64,000 bases of DNA from Gaertneriomyces semiglobifer (GCA_025558075.1 JAHLKF010000001.1:1488001-1552000), one strand, 5' to 3'; positions 32,371 through 42,487 are shown, numbered from the stretch's first letter. Numbers and translations: made by a program. The notes: generated by a model from the sequence alone, not told the origin.

Positions 32371-33023
32371 TACCAGTTTTTCATCCGAGAGATGGCAGGC
32401 GCTATCACACGATGAAAGGAAGAGAATGTTTATTTGTTTTTGTTTTTTACATTATTCACAAAGTAAATCATTAATTCGAAGTTGTGTTGTCGGTCTGCTC
32501 CGAATGGTTTTCTTGATTCGTAACTTGCTATTATTCGTGATTTATCGAGTTCCATGACCTTTTTCATAGTACTCAATTAATCTGCAGATGCTGCAACCAA
32601 CAACGACAAGTTAAATCGCTCACGCAAAGTAAAGAGACCGTTTCGTCCATACACTACATATACATATACACACTAAGCCATCTTTTACAAAGTTCGCGTT
32701 TCCCTAATAGAGCTAGGCAGAAAAGTGGACTGCCAAGGTATTGTAAGTTTACAAAGAAGCAAACAGCCAAGAGATGAGAAAAGGTTTTTGCACACAAGTT
32801 TTTGAAAACAACCCCCACCCAACAACCATCATATTAAATAAAAATAAATAAATAAATAAAATAAATAAATAAAAAAAAAACAAGCGCTACCGCCCCTCAG
32901 CCCGCACCCACCGCCCAAACCTCCCCCGCAACCTCGTCCCCCCACCCCTCCTCTTCCACACCACCGCCCCCCCGTCCAAAACCCGACCAACCCCCCCACC
33001 AACAACACCCCCCGCCCTCTCCC
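32371..33023. other. convergent intergenic region with AT-rich tail
   Basis: Between the CSN2 stop and the stop of the minus-strand low-complexity gene. T-rich stretches just after 32400 may be CSN2 polyadenylation signals. It ends in the AAAT repeat at 32836-32880 and then the C-only tract that begins about 32881. A second minus frame (32887-33081, FEGLAVRERAGGVV) could be an alternative last exon of the next gene. Confidence 0.4.
32836..32880 (+). repeat. (AAAT)n microsatellite ending in poly-A
   Basis: About 45 bp of imperfect AAAT units run into ten A residues, directly abutting a strongly C-rich tract. No target-site duplication or retroelement frame is seen beside it. Confidence 0.85.
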
Positions 33024-34232
33024 TCACCGCCAACCCCTCGAAAAACTCAACCAACCCCGCAACCCCCCCTCGCCCCCCCACAACCCCCCTCTCCCCCCAA
33101 CCACAACCACAACCCCCTCCTCCTCATCACCCCCCACCCTCCCCCTCTTCTTCGGTCTTTCCTCGACCTCCTCCTCCTCTTCCCTTCTCCTTTTCTCCAC
33201 CCTCTCCCGTCCCCATAACCAAACAGCGGTCTTCATCCCGCTGATGGTCTCCCTCAAACCTCTGGCAGCGGCAACAGCGGCGGCACAGTGGTCCTCCACC
33301 CTTTCCTTCTCCTCTACGACCGCGGCGAGGTCCACAGCCAAGCGGTCGTGTCTCTCTTGGTGGGCCTCCTGGAGGTCCTCCACCGTCTTCTCCAAACGCT
33401 CAATACGAGCGTTGGAGACCGCCAACTCCTCCCAAAGTCGGCGGACCTCTTGCTCCAGGGCCTCCTCCCTCTTGGTCTTTTTGACAGCGCCAGCGGACGC
33501 CGTCGAAACGTTGTCGGCGGAAGCGGTCAAAGAGACCACGCTCTCAATCTCGGCGGCAGAGGCGACCGAAGCAGCGTCAGCGGCACGAGATGGGTGGATT
33601 GCCAGGCTCCGGGGAGCCTCATCCTCAGAGTCAGAGACGTCCATCGGGTCGAAACCCTCTGAAGACTCTTCGTCGTCATCGAGTGTCTCCTTGGCGTCGA
33701 ACCATGTATCGTCGTCAAGATCCATAGGCTCGACGTCGGCGCCAAGGGAAGAGGCAACGTCGACAACTGAAGCGGCGGGAGACACAGCGTCAGAGATCGA
33801 CAAGTGCTCAACGTCCAGGTCCATGGGGACGGAGCAAGAGCGGGAAGGGGAGAAAGAGGGGGAGGTCGGAGCAGAGGCAGAGTCAGAGAGACTCGAGGAA
33901 GAAGGAGTCCCGGTAGCGGAAGCGGCAGGAGCAGCGTCAGCGGCCGGGACAGTCGAAATGGTGGAGTAGGAGGAGAGGGAAGGGGAACGGGTCTTGTGGG
34001 CAGGTGTGGAAGCGGCGGCAGCAGCGTCGTGACGACGAGCGTCAGAGGAGGCGGCAGCGGCCGGAGAAGCACACACCGTCGAGATGGTGGACGTTGATGC
34101 AGCGTCAGCGGCTTGAACAGCAGCGGAGGCGGCGGGGAGGGTGTCGACGGTGGTGCAGGAAGAAGAGGTGCTCGCACGGCTAGAGCGGCCGGCGGCGGAG
34201 GCGAGGAAAGAAGAAACAGCAGCAGCAAGCAT
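33024..34232 (-). CDS. low-complexity nuclear-type coiled-coil protein, unknown
   Basis: ATG at 34232, 402 codons. Residues 1-120 are almost only Ala, Ser, Thr and Pro, with STISTVCASPAA and YSTISTVPAADA. The motif PMD-L/V-D occurs three times: SVPMDLDVEH, VEPMDLDDDT and FDPMDVSDSE, in an acidic middle part (ETLDDDEESSEGFD). Residues about 250-340 form a clear coiled coil: KREEALEQEVRRLWEELAVS and NARIERLEKTVEDLQEAHQE. A basic stretch EKRRREEEEEVEERPKKRGR could be a nuclear localisation signal. The last 30 residues are Gly/Val/Trp-rich and encoded by G runs, so the true C-terminus may instead use the overlapping frame to 32887 through an unseen splice. A TATA-like sequence (CATATAAAAAAGG on the minus strand) lies about 90 bp upstream. 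No family recognised. Confidence 0.6.
   Translation of the reverse strand: MLAAAVSSFLASAAGRSSRASTSSSCTTVDTLPAASAAVQAADAASTSTISTVCASPAAAASSDARRHDAAAAASTPAHKTRSPSLSSYSTISTVPAADAAPAASATGTPSSSSLSDSASAPTSPSFSPSRSCSVPMDLDVEHLSISDAVSPAASVVDVASSLGADVEPMDLDDDTWFDAKETLDDDEESSEGFDPMDVSDSEDEAPRSLAIHPSRAADAASVASAAEIESVVSLTASADNVSTASAGAVKKTKREEALEQEVRRLWEELAVSNARIERLEKTVEDLQEAHQERHDRLAVDLAAVVEEKERVEDHCAAAVAAARGLRETISGMKTAVWLWGRERVEKRRREEEEEVEERPKKRGRVGGDEEEGVVVVVGGRGGLWGGEGGLRGWLSFSRGWR
33063..33098 (-). other. canonical G-quadruplex motif on the minus strand
   Basis: On the + strand the sequence is C7-TCG-C7-ACAA-C6-TCT-C6; the minus strand thus reads four runs of six or seven G separated by loops of 3-4 nt, well within the G4 rule. 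It lies on the coding strand at the 3' end of the low-complexity gene. Confidence 0.85.
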
Positions 34233-35809
34233 GATGGTAGTGGTAGTGGTAGTGCTGGTGCTGCTTGCTGGTATGAAGAGGGAAGCAAGCCGGGGGAGGG
34301 GCCCGAAAAACGGTGCCTTTTTTATATGCGAGACTGGGGGATTGCGAGGGGAATGAACAGCCTGAGGGGGATGCGATCCCCTCGATCCCCATCGTCGAGA
34401 ACCTCGGAAGGGCCATGACGGGAGATTGCGTGATAGCCCGGCATGACTTTCTTTGTGCCTTCATCTTCACGAGGGGAATGCCACGTTATCCGGATCCCAT
34501 TGTCCTGCGACGAGGTGGGTTTATTCTGGACCCGAGGGACTGGAATGCAAATGAAAACAGTCGAACTTATCTTTGAGTTGACCTTTTTTTGCCTTTCCGT
34601 CCACGAAAGCCCTTTTGTTGGTTTTGCGTTGTGATTTGGATCTGGACCACGTTGGTTTTGTTTTCGCGCGTTTTTCATGCCGACCTTTTCGACGAAGGAT
34701 GACGGGCTTTCCTTTCTTGCTAGATCGAGGCTCGCAAAAGCCAATGGGCAGAGGAAAAATGTACTCACCTACTCGCTGGTGGTCAGCGTATAGAGGCCTC
34801 TAAAAAAGTAGATGTATCTGATTAGTAGTTCTGAAAATAAATGGTCACTATACCTATTTTCCAGTCGGCATTTGGTAAGTCGTCGCCGTTGAGGTGTGAG
34901 GCAGTGAGGCGAGAGGAAAGGAAGGAAGGAAGGAACGGAGGAAAAGAGTTTAGGGATCAGCGCACAAACGAGTATCATCCGGCTCAGCAACGCGTTGTTT
35001 TCTTGTCGACCATGTGTTGCGATGAAGAAGGCGTTTGTCTCGGTCGGCAGTAACTAGTACCCTGCCACGCTGCCATTGATGCCACTGGCGTCACTGGTTC
35101 CGGCTTGAGGAAAGGAATTGGGAGGGGAAGAAAGACTGTACTTTGATTAAGAGTCTACCAGATTTCAACCCCCGTGTGAATAAACATTGAATGGCTGATA
35201 GCGGCCAAAGTGAGCATACAAACCCAGACATGATTAGGCTCTACAGAAAGCGACGGCGATGGAGCACCTTACACCTGCCTTTCCCCACCCCGTCTGCTAG
35301 TCGACGTAGACTGCGTGAGGTCGTTTGTGTGTGTTGCCGATGGTCTGTGGGAAAATCGATGCCATTAAGTGTTCGCGCGCGTGGTTCGAGCAGCGTTACG
35401 CGTACATTCTGTTATCGACTACCAAAAAAGGCAGTCTGTCCCTTTTCATTTGTCTTTTTGTCCTTTCAACACCGCGCGCGTTTTGATAATTGACACAACA
35501 AAGCATGAGCGATCTGATCTGAGCTAGCGCTTAAGCTTAGTACTAGTACTAGTTAGCACTACTAGCATGACATATGAGCTGCTGCACGCTGAGCGTTGAA
35601 TTCATGTTACGGTTAATTTTAGTTAATTAAATTATCAGTCCCAATCTATGTATATGCACCATATCATCAGCACAGGCATCCACTGAATGAAAGATCTATT
35701 ACATGGCTTGGTAAATAATTTCAACGGTACGAATCGAATGCAACAGCTACGACCATAATGTTTGCATAATGGCATTTCGCAACAAGCCTTGCTCTGAATT
35801 GATTGCTCA

Positions 35810-35910
35810 AGTCTCACAGTTTGGCGAGTTTCCGAAATCGTATCCTGTCGCGTGCGTGTTCCACCGGGACTACTGTTTATGGTGGTTGGACAACTTGTTC
35901 CAACTGAACT
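35810..35910 (+). repeat. dispersed repeat, copy A
   Basis: Shares AGTCTCAC, GAGTTTCCGAAAT, GTCGCGTGC, GTTC, CGGGAC, TACTGTTT, ACAACTT and AACTGAAC, in the same order and orientation, with 37523-37670. Copy A is shorter because it lacks a roughly 35-bp insertion present in copy B. Confidence 0.65.
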
Positions 35911-35986
35911 TGGTTACCTTTAACTTAAAAGGGCATTTGTCTCTTTCCGTGTGGAAAGAGATTTGTCTCTTTAGCACGCTTGTTAC

Positions 35987-36110
35987 GGGCTATTTACGAC
36001 AATCGGTGCCCTCGAACTGCTGCTTGGTGCGCTCGTGCAGCGTAGAATTTGCCCTCGGCAAGTCTACCTCGCAAACGCAGCTCTCGGGCACTGATTGTCG
36101 TAAATAACCC
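35987..36110. repeat. 124-bp foldback (MITE-like) element
   Basis: The left arm 35987-36014 (GGGCTATTTACGACAATCGG, then TGCCCTCG) and the right arm 36083-36110 are inverted copies that differ at about 3-4 of 28 positions. The 68-bp centre is GC-rich and has no frame. The ends begin GGG/CCC; no clear target-site duplication was identified. A small non-autonomous DNA element is likely. Confidence 0.7.
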
Positions 36111-36377
36111 TGCGCGCGGTGCTATAACTGGTACATATCACTTGCGCTGCTGATAGGTGCCTGTTGTGGGGAGCTGAGCAGAATTGCTTGTGTCGGGGGG
36201 GAATCAGTGTCGTCTCTTCTAGTGTTTGAACCCTATCTTTCAAGCGCAGCCCCACGGCGTCCGCTTATCTGAACTCTTACTATCCGGGCCCTCTTCCAAC
36301 ACTTCTTCATCTATCTCACCCTCTTCTCTACATGCCCGCTTTCTCTTTGAATAAAGCCTTCGGTGGATATTCCATCT

Positions 36378-37320
36378 CTACAGCCTCCATCTCTGATTTT
36401 CTTGTCCAACAATTTTCATGAGCACCCGGGTTTCGATTTGCTCGTCGAATGTTATCATATATGGTTCAAGACCGCAGAAGCCTTCATATCGATTGCGTTT
36501 CAGGGTGTCGGACACAACCCTTGTGAGCTCCGCCGTAAGGAATAGCGACTCCGGTGGCGAAATGAATGCGCATATGATGGTGTGGGTTGTTATCACAGAC
36601 GTACGGGGTGGCACCTATCAGTGAAGGTCAGCGCACATGTAAAAGGGCTGTCATAGTGCACTCCTGTCATATGATTATTGATATGACAGGAGTGCACTAT
36701 GACAGTAAGATCCAGGTATAGCGGGAATCAATATTGATATGACAGGAGTGCACTATGACAGTCGGTACTACGCTTCTTCTGAATTGATCAGCATTTGACG
36801 GCCAGATATATGTAGTTTACATGACACGTACCTGGCATTAGCGGCTTTGAGCGCCCGAGTCAGTTGTCCCCTTCGTCACATCTAGCTCACCGCGCAGGGC
36901 TGAATTTGAAGTAATGAAAGTGGAGCGGTTAATTTCCAAAGGGACGGGAGGGAATGATGCACTGTGGGAACCATGAACTCACCAACAATAGTCTCCTCAT
37001 GTTCTCGACACTGTTCGCACTCAGGGCCTTCTGATTCAGCCAAAGCCTCAATAGAGGCTAATTGCTCATCAAGATCAATGACAGTCGTCGTACACAGGGG
37101 ACACGCAGGAATTCGCAAAACAAATGCTCTTGTAATAGATCGGGGGTGGGGGTCGGAGGGAGAGTAGCTTCCTGAATTGATGCGTCCCCAAAGAGTCGTT
37201 CTGTAGGTCCACGGACGCGGGTAGTTCGGGTTCTGTTGATGGAGCCGCCCCCTGGCGCTGGCCATCCAAAGATCGATCCCGACTTGGGCGTTTCCACTCC
37301 TCCGAGTTTGAAACGAACAT
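36378..37320 (-). CDS. possible multi-exon gene, structure unresolved
   Basis: Two open stretches on the minus strand look protein-like but could not be joined. The first, 36378-36614, reads CAFISPPESLFLTAELTRVV, then SDTLKRNRYEGFCGLEPYMI and TFDEQIETRVLMKIVG. The second, about 36970-37265, contains a possible zinc site: CPLC, 24 residues of acidic helix (DLDEQLASIEALAESEGPEC), then CEQC. A consensus donor (TTG/GTGAGT, about 36984) follows HEETIV. Overlapping frames 37058-37297 and 37075-37320 compete in the upstream part, one of them starting MFVSNSEEWKRPSRDRS. If this is a gene, the 36.6-kb hairpin repeats would lie in an intron. It could equally be the decayed interior of a mobile element. 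Confidence 0.3.
36648..36705. repeat. perfect 25-bp inverted repeat with 8-nt loop
   Basis: Arm 36648-36672 is the exact reverse complement of arm 36681-36705, separated by GATTATTG. The core of each arm is AGTGCACT, itself an 8-bp palindrome. RNA from either strand would form a 25-bp hairpin without mismatch. Confidence 0.97.
36737..36761 (+). repeat. third copy of the 25-bp repeat, direct
   Basis: Identical in all 25 positions to 36681-36705, and the match extends by TATTG on the left and T on the right to 31 nt. It lies 31 bp after the hairpin, in the same orientation as its second arm. Confidence 0.97.
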
Positions 37321-37522
37321 CGCGAGGGTCTTTTCAGTTCAAAACACGTAATTCAGATTGATGCCGGAGAGGGGCACGCCACATGCGTGGTCCCGCTCAC
37401 TATCGACGCTCTTGGCAACAATCGTCTCTTCTCCATTCCAACCGGCGTTGATCACAGCACCGTTGGCAGGTCAGTTTTGGTGGGTACACTGGTGGAATAC
37501 TTTCAGTGGGACCACCCCGCGT

Positions 37523-37670
37523 AGTCTCACTCAACAGTTTCTTGAGTTTCCGAAATGGATCATGTGACACACGTGACTACCACCACGTGTCAGTCGCGTG
37601 CATGTTCAAGCGGGACGGGACTACTGTTTTGGGAGAGTGACAACTTGCGCAACTTTGTTCGTAACTGAAC
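37523..37670 (+). repeat. dispersed repeat, copy B
   Basis: Diverged direct copy of 35810-35910. It contains an additional stretch of about 35 bp with two CACGTG hexamers, and a small GGGAC duplication. The copies bracket 1.6 kb of repeat-rich DNA. Confidence 0.65.
37570..37589. promoter_or_regulatory. paired E-boxes upstream of AP-3 delta
   Basis: CACGTG occurs at 37570-37575 and 37584-37589, the first continued as CACGTGAC and the second as CACGTGTC, so the 20-bp block is nearly symmetric. bHLH factors (Cbf1/Pho4-like, or TFE-like) bind such sites. About 205 bp before the AP-3 delta start codon. Confidence 0.45.
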
Positions 37671-37794
37671 ATTCTGAATTTGAAGGAGCGAGAGCGAGGC
37701 CTTGTTAACGAGACTTGGTTAAACTGCTTGTGGAGGGGGTGGGGCTGGATAGATTGAGACAGAGTACGATACGATACGACGAGGTGATCCAACT

Positions 37795-40700
37795 ATGGAG
37801 CGGATATTTCAAAAGGTAGAAGGACCTGTCCTGCAGTTACGCACACACATCATCATCATCGTCCCATACTGATGATCGGTCCCGCCAACATGATCAGACC
37901 CTGCCTGATCTGATTAGGGGCTTGAGAACGCAAAAGACGCCAGCGGCTCAGCAAAAGTACATCAAAGAATGTCTCAATGAAATACGGGACCAGGTCAGAT
38001 CCACCTCAACAAAAGTCGAGGCCGTCCGCAAACTCGGATACCTCCACATGTTAGGCTATGATCTCAGTTGGGCTGCATTCCATGTCATCGAGGTCATGGC
38101 CTCCTCGGATCTCCAAAGCAAAAAGATTGGCTACGCTGTCGCAGCTTCCGCGTTTAAAAGCTCTGAAGAAGTTTGGATGCTCGCCACCAACCAAATTCGC
38201 AAAGATCTCAGTTCTTCTCAACCGCAACACGTTGCCCTTGCTTTGCATTTTCTAGCTACTCATCTCACTCCTGTTTTGGCGCGAGATCTATTTCCCGAAA
38301 TCAGTCGCCTCCTCTCTCATTCTCGTCCCTATATCCGCAAGCGTGCCGTGCTTGTCCTCTGGCGTGTCGCCCTCTGCGGCGGCTCAGATTTGGGCCGCGA
38401 ATCCATCCTCAAAGTCCGCGAAAAGCTGGCCGACTCGGATCAAGCCGTTGTCGCCACCGCGGTCAACGTCCTCTGCGAACTCGCACGCAAGAACCCCAAG
38501 TCGTACCTCCCTCTCGCCCCACAACTCTACGGTCTCTTGGTCAACTCTAGCAATAATTGGATGAGCATCAAAATTGTCAAGCTTTTCTCCGCGTTAACTC
38601 CCCACGAACCCCGTCTCGCCCGGAAGCTCGTACCGCACCTCGAGCACATCATTGAAACCACTTCTGCCATGTCACTTCTCTACGAGTGTTTGCAAACCTT
38701 GATTCTCGGCCAAATGATCCCTAAGCAGTCGTCTTCACCATCTGAAGACTCTGCCACCGATGAACAATCGCCCACGCAGACTACCCAGACACACCGCCTC
38801 GCCACGCTTTGCGCTACTAAACTTCAATCCTTCATCACATCCACCGATCAAAATCTCAAATATTTGGGTCTTCATCTCCTTTCCCAACTCTTCCCTCTTC
38901 ATCCTTCATCCGTCCTTCCCCATCGGGCCACCATACTCGCTTGTCTTTCTGACCGCGATATTTCTATCCGAACCGTTTCACTTCACATCGTCATCAATAT
39001 GATCACACCCGCTACCCTTCCGACCATCACGAACCACCTTCTGAACACCCTGGAAAGCTTGGCGCTTGGAAACGATGAGCAATATAAGGCGCTTGTGTTA
39101 AATCGCATCCTTGACATCATCGAGTCAGACACCTATGCCAATGTCTCTGATTTCGAATGGTTAGTCGAAATCTTACTACGTATATCCATCATCAAAATCA
39201 AAATGGCTTCCGTTGGCGATCGTGTTTCGCGCATATTGATCGACGTCTCGGCACGAGTCGATGAACTTCGACCTTTTGCTGTGAAGAAAAGCCTCGAGAT
39301 GGTACAGACTGTGTTGGGCGATTCGTCTTTCCCCTCTTCGTTTTCAAACCTCGACGTACTCTGGGGTGCCATGTATATCATTGGAGCCTATCCGTCGTTC
39401 CTAACAGACTCGGATCGTGAAGAGGTCTGGAACATGATCGTCAACCCTAAGTTAGTGTCCCACGGTCCAGATCACAGTCACAGTTCTAATTTTGACGAGG
39501 TCATGGAAAAGATTCATACAGTATCGTTGATGGCTGTGTTAAAAGTGTTCGTTTACTTGGCATCTAATACTGCGGACCAAGAGGCGTTCGTGACACTCCT
39601 TACGCGCGCTCAAAATGTGGTAGATGTGTGGAAACAGTGGGAACTTGGCGTGGGCGTGCAGCAAGTAGTGTCCGAACTCGATGTCCTCTTTTCATTACTG
39701 CGAACGGACATTCAGCAGAACGGACGATTGACGGACACCACTGCACCAGATGATCATCAAGAGGAAGGGATTCCGGCGTTAGTCAAGGAGTTGGAAACCG
39801 TGTTTGGAGAACTACGACCTGTGGCAAGTACTGCACAGAAACGCATCGCCGTACCTGATGATCTCGATTTGGAAACCTGGGTGGGCGAATCTTTCTTGGA
39901 TGATCCCGACGAAGAAGAAGAAGCAGAGAAAGACGAAAAGGCGTGGGAAGGGATGATGGGAACTTTTGGCGGGGAAGGGTTGGTGGATCGTGCGGACCGG
40001 ATGCATATGGATGATCAGGTACAGGGGGGATATCAGTATCAGTATCAGCCTGACCATACGCATGGAGGAGTGAGCGGGCGAGATGCGATGAACCCTTATT
40101 ATCTCTCCTCGGATCCTGCGTCTCGGTCGGCGTCCCCCGTGGTATTGATACCCTATAACGATATCCCCGCGCACGAGATTCCGATTATCAAACTTGACCC
40201 CTCGAATGTTCCACTGGCGTTGGGGTCTGCTTCGGCTTCGACTCCTCCAGTCCAAGTTGAGAAAGCGAAGAGTGCCAAAAGACCTCCGAAGAAGTGGACG
40301 GTGAATCGGGATGTGGATGTGCCTGTGAACGTTAAACCTGCTGAATCGGAAACGATAGGTGAAGGAGAGGGAGATGGGATGGGCGAAGCGTTGTTTGGGG
40401 ATTTGGTTGTTGAGCATCGGAGGGTGAAGAAGAAAGATGAAAAGGAGAAAGGCAAAAGCAAGAGTAGGAGTAAAGGAGAGGATAAAGAAGGGGACGACAA
40501 GAGCAAGAAACGAGAGGAAAAGTCAGCCGGCAAAAAGAAGAAGAAGAAGAAGGTTGCAAAATCTCAGAACGAGCAGAACGAATCCCACGACTCTAAACCA
40601 AGTGAATCATCTAGCAACCAGCCGAGCAATGAAACGGATATCGCCATTGCTACGAACGAATCCGATTTACTGGTGACCGACGCTAGTCCTCCCACGTATG

Positions 40701-41059
40701 CGAACAACCACCCTGATGCCAACGCGGTCTCCGCAACCGCAACCCTCTCGCCACCCGCCTTCGCCACCCTCCTATCCACACACCACTTTCCATACACGAC
40801 CTCCACACGGTTCACCCTCCCTCCCACATTCACAGCCGACGCGATCTTTAGTCGTATAGCGGCCTTGACGACGCTACAGATCGTGGAAATCGTAGAGGCC
40901 AGCTGCACCTTTGCAACTCGCGTTGAAGGGGCGTGGGTGGTGGGGCTCTGTAAGACCCGAGTGAAGGGAGATGGGAAGGTGGGTGTTGTGATGGAGTTGA
41001 AGGGAGAGAGGGGTGTGGTTGAGCGGATGGTGGAAGCTGTGGAAGACGGGTGGGATTGA
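37795..41059 (+). CDS. AP-3 adaptor complex delta subunit
   Basis: Exon 1 is MERIFQK (ATG 37795), joined by an intron ending CATGATCAG to TLPDLIRGLRTQKTPAAQQK; the long second exon then runs to 41059. The N-terminal trunk is typical of large adaptins: VRKLGYLHMLGYDLSWAAFH, VIEVMASSDLQSKKIGYAVA, TNQIRKDLSSSQPQHVALAL, SRPYIRKRAVLVLWRVALCG, FLGLHL-like HEAT repeats and VSRILIDVSARVDELRPFAV. The hinge after residue about 670 is acidic then very lysine-rich (VKKKDEKEKGKSKSRSKGED, KSAGKKKKKKKVAKSQ), as in delta-adaptin. The C-terminal 100 residues (FATLLSTHHFPYTTSTRFTL) may form the ear. AP-3 sorts cargo from Golgi or endosomes to the vacuole. Only one intron, unlike most neighbours. Confidence 0.95.
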
Positions 41060-42487
41060 TGTGGGTGTATGGCTTTTGTAGTGAGATGAATCTGTGAGCG
41101 ATGCGTGTGTGCTCGGTATGGTTAATAGAATTAGAAGGCACCAATCTGGTAATTGGAAGGGAACGATTCCCTTGTACATAGTCGCTCTCGCGTCCGTATA
41201 GTTTGGCATGTGCTGGCTGAAGGATGATATCGAACCGTAACATGTAGCTTTTGAGTTGGGCGTTCTTCATCCCGGGATGCGTTCATTCCTCGCTCGCCGT
41301 ACACACACTGGAAACCATCAAGGTTCACCTTACAAGGTTGTAGGCTGTCCTCTTGGTTTCCGGCGTAACAACGTGGACTCCATGAAGGAGATTGAAATTC
41401 TGGTGTTTTTTTAATCAGAATGTTTGTGTAAGTGTTTTGGACATTTGGAAACGGGGCTTTGCCGACGTATCCCTTGCTCTTAATGCTTTTTCCGGAATCA
41501 TTTACGTTTTGAAAGGTGGTATTAGAGAGTGTTATGTGATGCAGTTTAGGGCTCCAAGCTCGCGTAACATTTTACTTTTGAGACAGTGAGTAGCAAAGGA
41601 TGAAAGAGTAATAAGGACACGGAGAACACAATCAATGAAGAAAAGGTCTTCCAGAAGAAGGTAATAATCTTTCTCGCTACCGTCAAAGTAGCTGAAAATA
41701 GTAACTTGCAATTCATTCATATTCCTTTCATATCCCTTTAAACCCGCACACGGAGCTTTTGTATACGAGGGTTTATTTATGGGTCAACATATGGCAGACT
41801 TTGAATTTAACTCGACGATTCAGGGTTTCCCGCGTTATGGAAAATGGAAAAATCGTATGGACGTTAACAAACATAACAAACAAGGTGAATACGGAAACGC
41901 CTTACTCAGGGATAATTCAATGTGAATCTAAAAAGGGCTTCACAACGACACCAACAAAATGGGAATCGTATTCAGTAGCTCTTCCTTTGCCCCTGAACGC
42001 ACAATAACAACGGAAACCTTCAAAGCGAAAAGCTTCCCTCGAAAGCCGTAGTGTTCATGGAATTTCCCCCAAACCGGCTTTCAACCCTACAACATGTTGT
42101 ACTACCCGTAAAGGGCTGAAAGACGACTTAGCCTAACACTTCTGGAAAACCCAAACACGAGCACTATCTAAACAGAGAAATGGCAATGCGCTGTGTTGAT
42201 GAGGCAAATTGAAGGAGGAGGCGTTTACAACTCATGGTCTAGGGGGTCGATGCGGTGGTGATGAAGTATAAAAGCAGGTCCCTGCTCCGTTTCCCCCTTC
42301 CCTCGTCCTTCACTTTCTGCTTTCATTCGACATCCGGTCTTGTGAAAGCATAAACCACCTGCACGGCATCTCCTAGAGCAAGTTAGAGATCTCTCATTTA
42401 CTAGATACCACCTCATACCAATACCCCCTCTCTTTGCCCTCGCTCCTTAACGAAGAATACCCTAGAGAAAAGTCAGAAGACAAAGCC
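41060..42487. other. 1.4-kb intergenic region before the flavoenzyme gene
   Basis: No gene recognised. Short frames at 41392-41589, 41532-41720 and 41759-42007 lack motifs. The 3' end holds the TATA element and leader of the next gene. Confidence 0.5.
42267..42273 (+). promoter_or_regulatory. TATA box of the secreted flavoenzyme gene
   Basis: TATAAAA in the context AAGTATAAAAGCAGG, 215 bp before the start codon, followed by a pyrimidine-rich leader (CCCCCTTCCCTCGTCC). The clearest TATA box in the window and compatible with strong, inducible expression. Confidence 0.6.

Larger units (their letters stand above)
34233..36377. other. gene-poor region upstream of the low-complexity gene
   Basis: No frame here has codon patterns, splice structure or motifs that support a gene. 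It contains the promoter of the minus-strand gene (TATA-like at about 34320), a short CTAGTA repeat near 35535-35560, dispersed repeat copy A and the foldback element. The frame 35769-36107 spans both repeats and is not taken as a gene. Confidence 0.5.

Noticed and set aside
32836..32880. AAAT/poly-A tract as the tail of a retroelement insertion
   Set aside because: No element frame, no target-site duplication, and it fits a simple microsatellite.
33244..34288. Long frames antisense to, or in another frame of, the low-complexity gene (up to 253 codons)
   Set aside because: They are shadows of the Ala/Ser-rich sequence; composition is Ser/Thr or Pro/Leu only, with no motif.
35370..35410. GGTTCGAGC stretch as the T-arm of a tRNA
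   Set aside because: No matching acceptor, D or anticodon arms could be folded around it.
35769..36107. 112-codon frame MAFRNKPCSELIAQ as a gene
   Set aside because: It runs across repeat copy A and the foldback element and has no coding features.
36648..36761. Resemblance of the 25-bp copies to a CRISPR array
   Set aside because: Only three copies, one inverted, unequal spacers, and a eukaryotic setting with introns.
39812..40533. Minus-strand frames of 201 and 126 codons within AP-3 delta
   Set aside because: Antisense of the lysine-rich hinge; no independent support.
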